A stretch of 64,000 nt of DNA from Pseudomonas maioricensis (GTDB lineage: Bacteria > Pseudomonadota > Gammaproteobacteria > Pseudomonadales > Pseudomonadaceae): positions 179,912 to 243,911 of the forward strand of contig NZ_LOHG01000011.1 of assembly GCF_022790535.1 (NCBI RefSeq), written 5' to 3'. The translations under genes and the position numbers were made by a program. How positions within the stretch are numbered: the stretch's first letter is position 1; each line of letters begins with the position of its first letter. Below, piece after piece: positions 50,021 to 59,504 of the stretch. The notes beneath the pieces were generated by a model, which worked only from the letters and a program-made list of their open reading frames with translations, was not told the DNA's origin and ran no database searches.

Positions 50021-51835
50021 ATGCCTTTGCGTACGGACGAGAGCTGGCGCCACGGCGCCGTCTTGCTGGATTCTGGCTATACGCGGTTTGCCCTCTGGGC
50101 GCCCGACGCCTACTACGTCAGTGTTGAACTTGAGGGTGGCCAGTCTCTGGCCATGCTCCCCCAGAACGAAGGATGGTTCATTCTCGAGGCCCGCTGCCCA
50201 GCGGGCACTCGATACCGCTACAACATCGACGGGGAGCTTGAAGTCCCCGATCCCGCCTCCCGCGCTCAATCCTCGGACGTCCATTCGCACAGCGTGGTGG
50301 TCGACCCTCTCGCCTACGAATGGCAAAACACCGGCTGGCAGGGACGTCCCTGGCATGAAGCGGTCATTTATGAGCTTCATGTGGGTGCGCTGGGCGGCTA
50401 TGCGGGGGTAGAAGCCCATCTGGAACGTCTCGCCGAACTGGGTGTGACCGCCATCGAGCTCATGCCGATTGCGCAGTTCCCCGGCACACGCAACTGGGGA
50501 TACGACGGTGTTTTGCCTTATGCGCCGCAATCCTCTTACGGTACGCCGGAGCAACTCAAACACCTGATCGATACCGCGCACGGTCACGGCCTGATGGTGA
50601 TTCTTGACGTCGTTTACAACCATTTCGGCCCCGACGGCAATTATCTGGGCCGCTACGCCAAAGGCTTCTTCCGTAATGACGTGAAGACGCCATGGGGCGA
50701 TGCCATCGACTTCCGGCGTCGTGAAGTACGCGACTTCTTTATCGACAATGCGTTGATGTGGCTGCTGGAGTATCGATTCGACGGCCTGCGCATGGACGCC
50801 GTGCACGCCATCAATGACGCGACGTTTCTCCAGGAGTTTGCCCACAAGATACGTGAGCAGATCGATGCTCCAAGGCACGTTTGGCTGAACCTCGAAAACG
50901 AGTTCAATCAGGCCAGCCTGCTCGAACAAGGCTATGACGCGCAATGGAACGACGACGGGCACAACACGTTGCACGTGCTGTTGACTGGCGAGACGGACGC
51001 GTACTATTCGGACTTCGCCCATCAGGCCACTGACAAGCTGGCCCGCTTGCTGAGTCAGGGCTTTGTCTATCAGGGCGAACCCACCCGGCACGGCCACACC
51101 CGTGGTGAGTCCAGCAGTCATCTGCCACCCAGTGCTTTCGTATTATTCCTGCAGAACCATGACCAGATCGGCAACCGTGCCTTTGGCGAACGCCTGCCGC
51201 AAATCTGTCACGGCCCTGCGTTACGTGCGGCCACCGCGTTATGGCTCCTCTCCCCCATGATCCCCCTGATGTTCATGGGCGATGAGTGGGCTGCCAGCGA
51301 ACCGTTTCTGTTCTTCACCGATCACCACGGCGAATTGGCTGATGCCGTGCGCGAGGGGCGGCGTGGCGAGTTTGCCGACTTCGCGGCGTTTGCTGACGAA
51401 GAAAAACGCGACCACATCCCGGACCCGAATGACCCGGCGACATTCGAAGCGTCCAGACCGGCGTTTGACGCGGTATACCTGGAAACCGATAAGGGCAGCG
51501 ATCACCAAAGCTGGCTTGAACTCTATCGCCAACTGCTGGCAATCCGTCACCAGCAAATCGTGCCGCGTTTGCCCGGCAGTCATGCCTTGGGCGCAGAGGT
51601 GCTAAGCGAAGGTGCGGTTTCCGCTCGCTGGCAAATGGGCGACGGCGCAGTCCTGCGTATCGACCTCAACCTGACAGAACATGCGGTTACCGCTCCCGAA
51701 TGGAAAGGCGGCAATGTTCTTTTTGAAACCCTGCCACATGCGGCAGAACTTTCCCGACGAGGCATCCTCAATCCATACACGGCCATTGTCAGCCTGATAG
51801 CAACCGATGTTCTGGAGGAACAGGATGAGCAATGA
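50021..51835 (+). CDS. treZ: Malto-oligosyltrehalose trehalohydrolase
   Basis: A 604-residue GH13 enzyme, with AAGGA seven bases before the ATG. It releases trehalose from the maltooligosyl-trehalose made by TreY. An N-terminal beta domain (LDSGYTRFALWAPDAYYVSV) precedes the barrel motifs GTRNWGYDGVLPYAPQSSYG, ILDVVYNHFGPDGNYL, FDGLRMDAVHAIND (nucleophile Asp), VWLNLENEFN (acid Glu) and LQNHDQIGNRA. The acid region reads LENEFN rather than the more usual EDDRN, but keeps the Glu. It ends inside the malQ start (11-base overlap). Confidence 0.95.
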   Translation: MPLRTDESWRHGAVLLDSGYTRFALWAPDAYYVSVELEGGQSLAMLPQNEGWFILEARCPAGTRYRYNIDGELEVPDPASRAQSSDVHSHSVVVDPLAYEWQNTGWQGRPWHEAVIYELHVGALGGYAGVEAHLERLAELGVTAIELMPIAQFPGTRNWGYDGVLPYAPQSSYGTPEQLKHLIDTAHGHGLMVILDVVYNHFGPDGNYLGRYAKGFFRNDVKTPWGDAIDFRRREVRDFFIDNALMWLLEYRFDGLRMDAVHAINDATFLQEFAHKIREQIDAPRHVWLNLENEFNQASLLEQGYDAQWNDDGHNTLHVLLTGETDAYYSDFAHQATDKLARLLSQGFVYQGEPTRHGHTRGESSSHLPPSAFVLFLQNHDQIGNRAFGERLPQICHGPALRAATALWLLSPMIPLMFMGDEWAASEPFLFFTDHHGELADAVREGRRGEFADFAAFADEEKRDHIPDPNDPATFEASRPAFDAVYLETDKGSDHQSWLELYRQLLAIRHQQIVPRLPGSHALGAEVLSEGAVSARWQMGDGAVLRIDLNLTEHAVTAPEWKGGNVLFETLPHAAELSRRGILNPYTAIVSLIATDVLEEQDEQ

Positions 51836-53903
51836 GCAATTGGAGAACCTGGCGACCGAAGCAGGCTTATCGGTCGACTGGATTGATGCAAACGGTCGCG
51901 CGCAACGCGTCAGCCCCGAAGTCCTGAGTAAAGTACTGGGCTGCCTGGGCTTTGCGGCTGATGACAACCTGCAGATCGACGCCAGCCTGCAGCGCCTGAA
52001 AAACGCTCATCACCAGCCGACACCGCCGCCACTGCTGACCGTAGACCATGGCAGCAACCTCGACTTGAGCGCCTGGTTCGAACCCGGCACGCCGTTCGTG
52101 CTGCATCTGGAAGACGGTGCAACCATCGACGCCAACCTGACCGCCAATGCCGCCCTGCCCGGTCTGGCTCCGGTCGGCTATCAACAACTGAACATCGCTG
52201 GTCAGCACCTGACGATTGCCGTAGCACCTGCAAGCTGCTTCAGCCTGGCCCAGGCGAAAGACAGCCGGGTCGCTCGCGCATGGGGCCTGACGGTGCAGTT
52301 GTATGGTTTGCGTCGCGAAGGTGACGGTGGCTTTGGGGATACGCAGGCACTCGAAAGTCTGGCCCGTGCGGCCGGTGAGCGCGGTGCCGACGCGCTGGCG
52401 ATCAGCCCGGTGCACGCGATGTTTGCCAATGACCCACACCGTTACAGCCCCTATTCACCGTCGAGCCGATTGTTTCTCAACAGCCTGTACTCCTCGCCAG
52501 GCACGATTCTGGGCGAGCGCGCCTTGCGCATGGCTATCGATGAATCAGGCCTGGGCGATGAGCTAAAACGCCTTGAAGAGTTGCCGTTGATTGATTGGCC
52601 TGCTGCGGCCAGCGCCAAGTGGAAAGTACTGCGCAAGCTGTATGACGCTTTTAGCGGCAGTGATCACCCATTGCATGAAGACTTCAACAGCTTCCGCCAC
52701 AACGGCGGCGAAGCCCTTGAAAACCATTGTCGCTTCGAAGCCATTCGTGATGAATGTCCACGTCTGGGCATGAGCGACAACTGGCATGAATGGTCAGAAG
52801 AATTCAAGAATCCGCGCAGTGAGGCGATTGCCCGCTTCGCAGCCAACCACAGCGAGCAAATCGGCTTCTATGCCTTTACCCAATGGCTGATGGCCCGCGG
52901 GCTGGAACGAGCGCAGACCGCCGCTCGCAGCAGTGGTATGAGCGTTGGCCTGATCGCCGACCTGGCCGTTGGCGCTGATGGTGCGGGTAGCCAGGCCTGG
53001 AGCCGCCAGGATGAATTACTCTCGGCGCTCAGCGTCGGCGCACCGCCAGACATTCTCAATCGTGCAGGCCAGAGCTGGGGGATTTCTGCGTTCTCGCCCG
53101 AAGGCCTCAAACGCAATGGCTTTCGCGCTTTTATCGAAATGCTGCGGGCTAACTTCGCTCATGCGGGAGGCCTGCGCATTGACCACATCATGGGCTTGCA
53201 GCGCCTCTGGGTGGTGCCGTTGGGTTCCCCCGCCAGTGAAGGCGCGTACCTGAATTATCCGCTCGACGACATGCTCCGCCTGCTAAGCCTCGAATCGTGG
53301 CGTCACAAAGCAATCGTTCTCGGCGAAGACTTGGGTACGGTCCCTCCAGGTCTGCATGAAAAACTGGCGGCCCGGGCAATCCTGGGCATGCGAGTGCTGC
53401 TGTTCGAACAACACAACGCGCACTTCAAGCCGATTCTCGATTGGTCCGATCAGGCGCTCGCCACCACCAGCACCCATGATCTGCCGACACTGGCGGGATG
53501 GCTGGCTGAAAACGATATTGCCTGGAACCTGCGCCTCGGCATGGTCGACGAGCAGCAGGCGCAACACTGGCGAGAAGAGCGGATGCGCGAACGCGACGGG
53601 CTGCGTCAGGTGCTGAGCCAGAACTCTACTAATTTCAGCGACGGACGTCCGGATGCAGAACAAATGATCGACGCCAGCATCCGCTACATCGGCCACACCC
53701 GGGCACCTCTGGTGCTTTTGCCGATGGAAGACGCCATGGGCCTGACCGAACAATTCAACCTGCCCGGTGATACTCCGCAACACCCGAACTGGCGCAGACG
53801 TATTCCCGGAAAAAGCGCGACACTTATGGATCATGAAGCCGTGGCTCGACGCGTTGAACTGCTTTCTCAGGCTCGCCTGCAGGCTGCGGAGCGTGACCAA
53901 TGA
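51825..53903 (+). CDS. malQ: 4-alpha-glucanotransferase (amylomaltase)
   Basis: A 692-residue GH77 enzyme from the ATG at 51825, with GGAGG before it. It transfers alpha-1,4-glucan segments between maltodextrins. An N-terminal accessory domain (about 1-150: NEQLENLATEAGLSVDWIDA) precedes the barrel: QLYGLRREGDGGFGDTQALE, HRYSPYSPSSRLFLNSLY, ADLAVGADGAGSQAW, GLRIDHIMGLQRLW (catalytic Asp), VLGEDLGTVPPGL (acid Glu), and TTSTHDLPTLAGW. It supplies chains of useful length to TreY and GlgX. The stop overlaps treY by ATGA. Confidence 0.94.
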   Translation: MSNEQLENLATEAGLSVDWIDANGRAQRVSPEVLSKVLGCLGFAADDNLQIDASLQRLKNAHHQPTPPPLLTVDHGSNLDLSAWFEPGTPFVLHLEDGATIDANLTANAALPGLAPVGYQQLNIAGQHLTIAVAPASCFSLAQAKDSRVARAWGLTVQLYGLRREGDGGFGDTQALESLARAAGERGADALAISPVHAMFANDPHRYSPYSPSSRLFLNSLYSSPGTILGERALRMAIDESGLGDELKRLEELPLIDWPAAASAKWKVLRKLYDAFSGSDHPLHEDFNSFRHNGGEALENHCRFEAIRDECPRLGMSDNWHEWSEEFKNPRSEAIARFAANHSEQIGFYAFTQWLMARGLERAQTAARSSGMSVGLIADLAVGADGAGSQAWSRQDELLSALSVGAPPDILNRAGQSWGISAFSPEGLKRNGFRAFIEMLRANFAHAGGLRIDHIMGLQRLWVVPLGSPASEGAYLNYPLDDMLRLLSLESWRHKAIVLGEDLGTVPPGLHEKLAARAILGMRVLLFEQHNAHFKPILDWSDQALATTSTHDLPTLAGWLAENDIAWNLRLGMVDEQQAQHWREERMRERDGLRQVLSQNSTNFSDGRPDAEQMIDASIRYIGHTRAPLVLLPMEDAMGLTEQFNLPGDTPQHPNWRRRIPGKSATLMDHEAVARRVELLSQARLQAAERDQ

Positions 53904-56680
53904 GCCCCCGTCTGGATACCCTGCGGGCCACACAGCGCCTGCAATTTCACAAAGATTTCACCCTGGATGACGCAGTAGCGCTGGTGCCCTACTTCGCCAG
54001 TCTCGGCATCAGCCATATCTATGCGTCGCCGTTGCTCAAGGCTCGGGCTGGTTCCATGCATGGCTACGACGTTGTGGACCCACGCGTGATCAACCCGGAA
54101 CTGGGTGGCGAACCCGCGCTGCGCCGGCTGGTCGGAGCCCTGCGCGAAAAGGGCATGGGCCTGATTCTGGACATCGTGTCCAACCACATGGCCGTCGGCG
54201 GCGCCGACAACCCGTGGTGGCTTGATCTGCTGGAATGGGGACGCCGCAGCCCTTATGCGGATTTCTTCGATATCCAGTGGCACTCACCGGATCCGCTGCT
54301 GAAAGGCCAGCTGCTGCTGCCTTTTCTCAGCACCGATTACGGGACGGTGTTGCAAGCCGGGGAAATCCCGTTGTGTTTCGACCCCGAGCATGGCGTGTTC
54401 TACATCGAGCACTATCAACACCACTTCCCGATCAACCCCGGCACCTACGGCCCGCTGCTTGAGTCCGACGAGAATCCATTGCTGGATGAACTGAGCAAGC
54501 GTTTCTCAGCGCTTGATCAGTTCCCCCAGGCGTGGGAACGCGCCAGGCAGGCTCGTGCCGAGCTCGTAGAGCTGGTCAAAGACAAGTCGATTGCCAAGGT
54601 CATTGACCAAGCATTGCAGCGCTACGATTCACGTCAGCCTGAGGGCTTTGACCGCCTGCACCGCCTGCTGGAGGCCCAGCATTATCGCCTCGCGAGTTGG
54701 CGGACTGCGGGCGATGACATCAACTGGCGGCGTTTCTTCGACATCAACGAACTGGGCGGCTTGCGGGTCGAGCGGCCTAACGTGTTCGAGGCGACTCACG
54801 GCAAAATCTTCGAGCTGATCAGCGAAGGCCTGGTGGACGGCCTGCGTATCGACCACATCGACGGCCTGGCAGACCCTCGCGGGTACTGCCGTAAATTACG
54901 TCGACGGGTTAACGGCCTGCTCGCCGCCCGTCCGGCGGGCGCTGAGCTGGAGCATCTGCCGATCTTCGTCGAAAAGATTCTCGGACCTGATGAATCACTG
55001 CGCGAAGACTGGGGCGTCGATGGCACCACCGGTTATGAGTTCATGAACCAGGTGTCGTTGTTGCAGCACGATCCGAAAGGCCAGGAACCCCTGGCGGAAC
55101 TCTGGAGCCGCATCAGCGAACGTACCGCCGACTTCGATCAGGAAGTGCTCGAAGCGCGCGATCTGGTACTGCACGGCACGCTGGCAGGCGACTTTGAAAA
55201 CGTCGCCCAGTCTTTGCTGCAAGTAGCCCGTAGCGACCTGATGAGCCGGGACCTTACTCTGGGTGCGATTCGCCGGGCCCTGCTTGCACTGGTGGTGAAT
55301 TTCCCGATCTATCGAACCTACATCAGTGTCTGTGGACGCTCTGCCGAAGACGAGCGCTTCTTCCAGCAGGCAATGGAAGGTGCGCGTGGCATGCTGAGTG
55401 AAGGTGACTGGCCAGTGCTGGATTACCTGCAGCGCTGGTTGGGCGGCGAACCGTGGCGCACATTGCCACGAGGCAAACAACGCAAGCTCAACAAAAACGC
55501 TTGCGTGCGCTTCCAGCAACTGACCTCCCCGGTAGCTGCCAAATCGGTGGAAGACACCTCGTTCTATCGCAGTGCGGTGCTGCTGTCGCGCAACGATGTC
55601 GGGTTTCATCCGCAGCATTTCAGTGCGCCGGTTCAGGCGTTCCATGACGCCTGTATCGCTCGCAGCGAAGCCTTCCCGGACAACCTGCTGACCACCGCAA
55701 CCCACGACCACAAACGTGGCGAAGACACCCGTACACGTCTGGCGGTGCTCAGCGAATGTGCAGGATGGTATGCCGAACAGGTAGAACGTTGGCGCCAGTT
55801 GGCGATCCCGCTCAAGGGCGAAGAAAACCCCATCAGTCCGGGGGATGAGCTGATGCTGTATCAGGCGATGCTCGGCAGCTGGCCGCTGGACATGCAGGAA
55901 GATGCATTCGAGAGCTACGCTGAGCGCCTCGTCAAATGGCAAGAAAAAGCGCTGCGCGAAGCCAAACTGCAAAGCAGCTGGAGTGCGGCCAACGAACCGT
56001 ATGAGCGATCCTGCCGTGAGTTCCTGCAAAGTATTTTGCTTAGCCCTCAAGGTCTGGCGCTGCGTCAGTCGTTGGGAGCCACGGCCAATCGCATTGCCAC
56101 CACCGGCGCGCTGAACAGCCTGGCGCAAACCTTGCTTCGTATGACAGCGCCCGGTGTACCTGATTTGTATCAGGGCACCGAGTACTGGGATTTCAGCCTG
56201 GTGGATCCAGATAACCGCCGCCCTGTTGACTACGCGGCCCGCCAACGAACATTGAAACAGACATCCACCGTCAGCGACCTGCTGGTCTCCTGGCAGAATG
56301 GCCAGATCAAGCAGGCACTGATCCATCAAGTGCTTGACCTGCGGGCCAGACACTCTGCGCTGTTCAGTCGCGGAGAGTATGTGCCGCTGCAGGTGGTCGG
56401 TGATCACGCTGAGCAGGTGATGGCGTTTGCCCGTGTTCTTGACGCAGAACAGGCTATCGTTGTTGTGCCACGTTTGTGCAATGAACTATTGGGTACAGCC
56501 CAAACTCCATTCATCAATGCTGAAAACTGGGGGGACACGCGGGTCGTTCTACCGTTCGCGGAGGCAAATCGAAGTTGGAAGGGACTTTTTTCAGACGCCG
56601 TAGTCACAACAGACAAGGAGTTGCTGCTCAGCGCAGCACTCGAGGAATTTTCTGTAAATCTGTTTATTCAGTCTAAGTAA
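53900..56680 (+). CDS. treY: Maltooligosyl trehalose synthase
   Basis: A 926-residue GH13 enzyme, with GGAG eight bases upstream. It turns the reducing end of a maltodextrin into an alpha,alpha-1,1 bond. ISHIYASPLLKARAGSMHGY, ILDIVSNHMAVGGADNPWWL, DGLRIDHIDGLADPRGYCRK (nucleophile Asp), IFVEKILGPDESLREDWGVD (acid Glu) and SVEDTSFYRSAVLLSRN are characteristic. Length and motif order match the family. It works with TreZ. The next gene begins 15 bases later. Confidence 0.96.
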   Translation: MSPRLDTLRATQRLQFHKDFTLDDAVALVPYFASLGISHIYASPLLKARAGSMHGYDVVDPRVINPELGGEPALRRLVGALREKGMGLILDIVSNHMAVGGADNPWWLDLLEWGRRSPYADFFDIQWHSPDPLLKGQLLLPFLSTDYGTVLQAGEIPLCFDPEHGVFYIEHYQHHFPINPGTYGPLLESDENPLLDELSKRFSALDQFPQAWERARQARAELVELVKDKSIAKVIDQALQRYDSRQPEGFDRLHRLLEAQHYRLASWRTAGDDINWRRFFDINELGGLRVERPNVFEATHGKIFELISEGLVDGLRIDHIDGLADPRGYCRKLRRRVNGLLAARPAGAELEHLPIFVEKILGPDESLREDWGVDGTTGYEFMNQVSLLQHDPKGQEPLAELWSRISERTADFDQEVLEARDLVLHGTLAGDFENVAQSLLQVARSDLMSRDLTLGAIRRALLALVVNFPIYRTYISVCGRSAEDERFFQQAMEGARGMLSEGDWPVLDYLQRWLGGEPWRTLPRGKQRKLNKNACVRFQQLTSPVAAKSVEDTSFYRSAVLLSRNDVGFHPQHFSAPVQAFHDACIARSEAFPDNLLTTATHDHKRGEDTRTRLAVLSECAGWYAEQVERWRQLAIPLKGEENPISPGDELMLYQAMLGSWPLDMQEDAFESYAERLVKWQEKALREAKLQSSWSAANEPYERSCREFLQSILLSPQGLALRQSLGATANRIATTGALNSLAQTLLRMTAPGVPDLYQGTEYWDFSLVDPDNRRPVDYAARQRTLKQTSTVSDLLVSWQNGQIKQALIHQVLDLRARHSALFSRGEYVPLQVVGDHAEQVMAFARVLDAEQAIVVVPRLCNELLGTAQTPFINAENWGDTRVVLPFAEANRSWKGLFSDAVVTTDKELLLSAALEEFSVNLFIQSK

Positions 56681-56695
56681 TTGGGGAGTGTCGAG

Positions 56696-57148
56696 ATGAG
56701 TGCCGACGAAAAGCGAATTCGCGAGTTTGCGTATCAGATATGGGAGTCCGAAGGGAAACCTTCGGGCCAGGATGCACGCCATTGGGAAATGGCTCGCAAA
56801 CTGGCTGAAGCCGAAGCGTTGGCACCCGACAAGTCCACGGCACGCAAGGCTGCAAAGCCGAAGTTGCCCAAGGTTGACGGGGCTAAGGATCCGAAACCTG
56901 CCGCCAGCAAGGCTAAACCGCCAGCGGCTAAATCTGCTCCAAAGCCAGCACCTAAAGCTGCGGACAAGTCTGCGGTGAAGCCTGCTGCCAAACCTGCGGC
57001 GAAGCCGACTCCTGCCAAAAGCAAACCAGCAGCTACCCAGGCCGAACAACCTGCGAAACCTGCCGCCAAGCCAGCAGCCAAGACAGCGCCAGCTAAACCT
57101 GCAGCAAAGTCATCACCCAAAAAACCAGGTAAACCACCCGCGCCCTGA
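56696..57148 (+). CDS. DUF2934 protein with Ala/Lys/Pro-rich tail
   Basis: A 150-residue protein from the ATG at 56696, with GGGGAG upstream. The N-terminal 40 residues are DUF2934 (RIREFAYQIWESEGKPSGQD, ARHWEMARKLAEAEA), which recurs beside glycogen and trehalose genes. The remaining ~105 residues are low-complexity Ala-Lys-Pro repeats such as AKPAAKPAAK, histone-H1-like and strongly basic, which would bind acidic polymers such as nucleic acid. No enzymatic motif is seen. The association suggests a role with the glucan or with DNA, and this is unproved. Confidence 0.88.
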   Translation: MSADEKRIREFAYQIWESEGKPSGQDARHWEMARKLAEAEALAPDKSTARKAAKPKLPKVDGAKDPKPAASKAKPPAAKSAPKPAPKAADKSAVKPAAKPAAKPTPAKSKPAATQAEQPAKPAAKPAAKTAPAKPAAKSSPKKPGKPPAP

Positions 57149-57308
57149 TTCCTCCAGGACGCTGCTTGAACCCCGTACCGCAGGGATCACCGTCGCATCG
57201 ACTGTGACCTGCGGTAATCCAGACTTATTACTTCGACTTGTTGAAGCGCCTTTGCTTCGACTGCGGTCTCGGCCGCCCCGAAAAAACACCAGCCGTCAGG
57301 AACGCACA

Positions 57309-59504
57309 ATGAACACGCAGTCCAAAAACGCAAAAAAAGAAAGTCAGAAAAGTGCATCCGCACAGGCTAAACAGGTCGAAGCCAGCGTTTCCCGTATTCG
57401 CGAAGGTCTTCCCTTCCCGCTGGGCGCCAGTTGGGACGGCCTCGGTGTCAACTTCGCGATCTTCTCGGCTAACGCCACCAAAGTTGAGCTGTGCCTGTTT
57501 GACGCCAGCGGCGAAGTTGAACTTGAACGTATCGAATTGCCGGAATACACCGATGAGATCTATCACGGTTACTTGCCTGACGCTCACCCAGGGCTGATTT
57601 ACGGCTACCGTGTCTACGGTCCTTACGACCCGCAGAACGGCCATCGCTTCAACCACAACAAACTGCTGATCGACCCGTACGCCAAGCAATTGGTGGGCGA
57701 ACTGAAATGGTCCGAAGCGCTGTTCGGTTACACCATCGGTCACCCGGATGGCGACCTGAGCTTTGACGAACGCGACAGTGCCCCATTCGTCCCCAAGAGC
57801 AAAGTCATCGACCCGGCCTATACCTGGGGCCGCGATCAGCGAGTCAGCGTGCCATGGGACAAGACCATCCTGTATGAAACCCACACTCGCGGTTTCACCA
57901 TGCGTCATCCTTCGGTGCCTGATGAATTCAAAGGCACCTTTTCCGGGTTGATGGTAGCCGACGTGATCGACCACATTCGCAAGCTGGGTGTGACCTCCGT
58001 CGAGCTGTTGCCGATTCATGCGTTCGTCAACGATCAGCATTTGCTGCAAAAAGGCATGACCAACTATTGGGGCTACAATAGCATCGCGTTTTTTGCCCCA
58101 GATCCGCGTTACCTCGCGCACGGTAAAATTGCCGAGTTCAAGGAAATGGTCGCGCACATGCACCATGCCGGCCTGGAAGTGATTCTCGACGTGGTTTACA
58201 ACCACACCGCAGAAGGCAACGAGCTTGGTCCGACCCTTTCCATGCGGGGTATCGACAACGCCTCGTACTACCGCTTGATGCCCGATGACAAACGTTTCTA
58301 CATCAACGATTCCGGGACGGGTAACACCCTCGACCTGAGCCACCCTTGCGTACTGCAAATGGTCACCGACTCCCTGCGTTACTGGGCCTCGGAAATGCAC
58401 GTCGACGGCTTCCGCTTCGACCTGGCGACCATTCTAGGCCGTTACCACGATGGCTTCGACGAGCGTCACAGCTTCCTTGTGGCCTGCCGTCAGGATCCGG
58501 TGCTGCGTCAGGTGAAACTGATCGCCGAGCCTTGGGACTGTGGTCCAGGCGGCTATCAAGTGGGTGGTTTCCCACCGGGCTGGATGGAATGGAACGACAA
58601 ATTCCGTGACACCGTTCGTGCGTTCTGGAAAGGCGATGAAGGCCAGTTGGCGGATTTTGCCGGGCGCATGACCGCGTCGGGCAACATGTTCAACCAGCGT
58701 GGTCGCAGACCCCAGGCGTCGGTCAATTTCATCACTGCACATGACGGTTTTACTCTGCACGACCTTGTCTCCTACAACGACAAGCACAACGAAGCCAACG
58801 ACGAGAACAATCAGGACGGCAGCAACAACAATCTGTCCTGGAACCACGGCGTCGAAGGCCCGACTGACGATCCGCAAATCAACGAATTGCGCCTGCGTCA
58901 GATGCGTAACTTCTTCGCCACCCTGTTGCTGGCACAAGGCACGCCGATGGTTGTGGCGGGTGACGAGTTCGCACGCACCCAACACGGCAATAACAATGCC
59001 TATTGCCAGGACAGTGAGATTGGCTGGGTCAACTGGGACCTGGACGAAGATGGCAAGTCGTTGCTCAAGTTCGTCAAACGCCTGATCAAACTTCGTCAGA
59101 CCTACCCGATTCTGCGTCGCAGCCGCTTCCTGGTGGGCGATTACAACGAAGAGATCGGCGTCAAGGACGTCACCTGGTTGTCTCCGGATGGCAACGAGAT
59201 GGGCATCGAGCAGTGGGAAGACGCTCACGGACGTTGCCTGGGCATGCTGATGGACGGCCGGGCTCAAGAGACCGGTATTCGTCGTCCGGGGGCCGATGCA
59301 ACGTTGCTGCTGGCCGTCAACTCGCACCACGACGGGGTCAACTTCACCCTGCCGCAAGTTCCGGAAGGCGCACACTGGACCTGCCTGATTGATACCAATC
59401 AGCCCGACATGAAAGCCAATGAGCAATTTGGTTTTGGTGAGCACTACACCATCACCGCCCGCTCACTGCTGCTGTTTGAATTGCAGCACGATGAACAGCC
59501 ATGA
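57309..59504 (+). CDS. glgX: Glycogen debranching enzyme GlgX
   Basis: A 731-residue GH13_11 enzyme from the ATG at 57309, with AGGA upstream. It hydrolyses alpha-1,6 branch points of short side chains. CBM48-like N-terminal domain (FPLGASWDGLGVNFAIFSAN), then DVVYNHTAEGNELGPTLSMR, VDGFRFDLATILGR (nucleophile Asp), LIAEPWDCGPGGYQVGGFPP (acid Glu), NFITAHDGFTLHDLVSYNDK, and QHGNNNAYCQD are present. An extra ~30-residue Lys/Ser/Gln-rich head precedes the usual start. It overlaps the acyl-CoA-dehydrogenase-like gene by ATGA. Confidence 0.96.
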   Translation: MNTQSKNAKKESQKSASAQAKQVEASVSRIREGLPFPLGASWDGLGVNFAIFSANATKVELCLFDASGEVELERIELPEYTDEIYHGYLPDAHPGLIYGYRVYGPYDPQNGHRFNHNKLLIDPYAKQLVGELKWSEALFGYTIGHPDGDLSFDERDSAPFVPKSKVIDPAYTWGRDQRVSVPWDKTILYETHTRGFTMRHPSVPDEFKGTFSGLMVADVIDHIRKLGVTSVELLPIHAFVNDQHLLQKGMTNYWGYNSIAFFAPDPRYLAHGKIAEFKEMVAHMHHAGLEVILDVVYNHTAEGNELGPTLSMRGIDNASYYRLMPDDKRFYINDSGTGNTLDLSHPCVLQMVTDSLRYWASEMHVDGFRFDLATILGRYHDGFDERHSFLVACRQDPVLRQVKLIAEPWDCGPGGYQVGGFPPGWMEWNDKFRDTVRAFWKGDEGQLADFAGRMTASGNMFNQRGRRPQASVNFITAHDGFTLHDLVSYNDKHNEANDENNQDGSNNNLSWNHGVEGPTDDPQINELRLRQMRNFFATLLLAQGTPMVVAGDEFARTQHGNNNAYCQDSEIGWVNWDLDEDGKSLLKFVKRLIKLRQTYPILRRSRFLVGDYNEEIGVKDVTWLSPDGNEMGIEQWEDAHGRCLGMLMDGRAQETGIRRPGADATLLLAVNSHHDGVNFTLPQVPEGAHWTCLIDTNQPDMKANEQFGFGEHYTITARSLLLFELQHDEQP

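Noticed and set aside
50000..51121. A 373-codon minus-strand frame opposite treZ
   Set aside because: The plus strand encodes a full GH13 enzyme with catalytic residues in order. The antisense frame is a by-product of high-GC codon use.
54995..56407. A 470-codon minus-strand frame opposite treY
   Set aside because: Same reason: treY is intact over this span and the antisense product has no recognisable domain.
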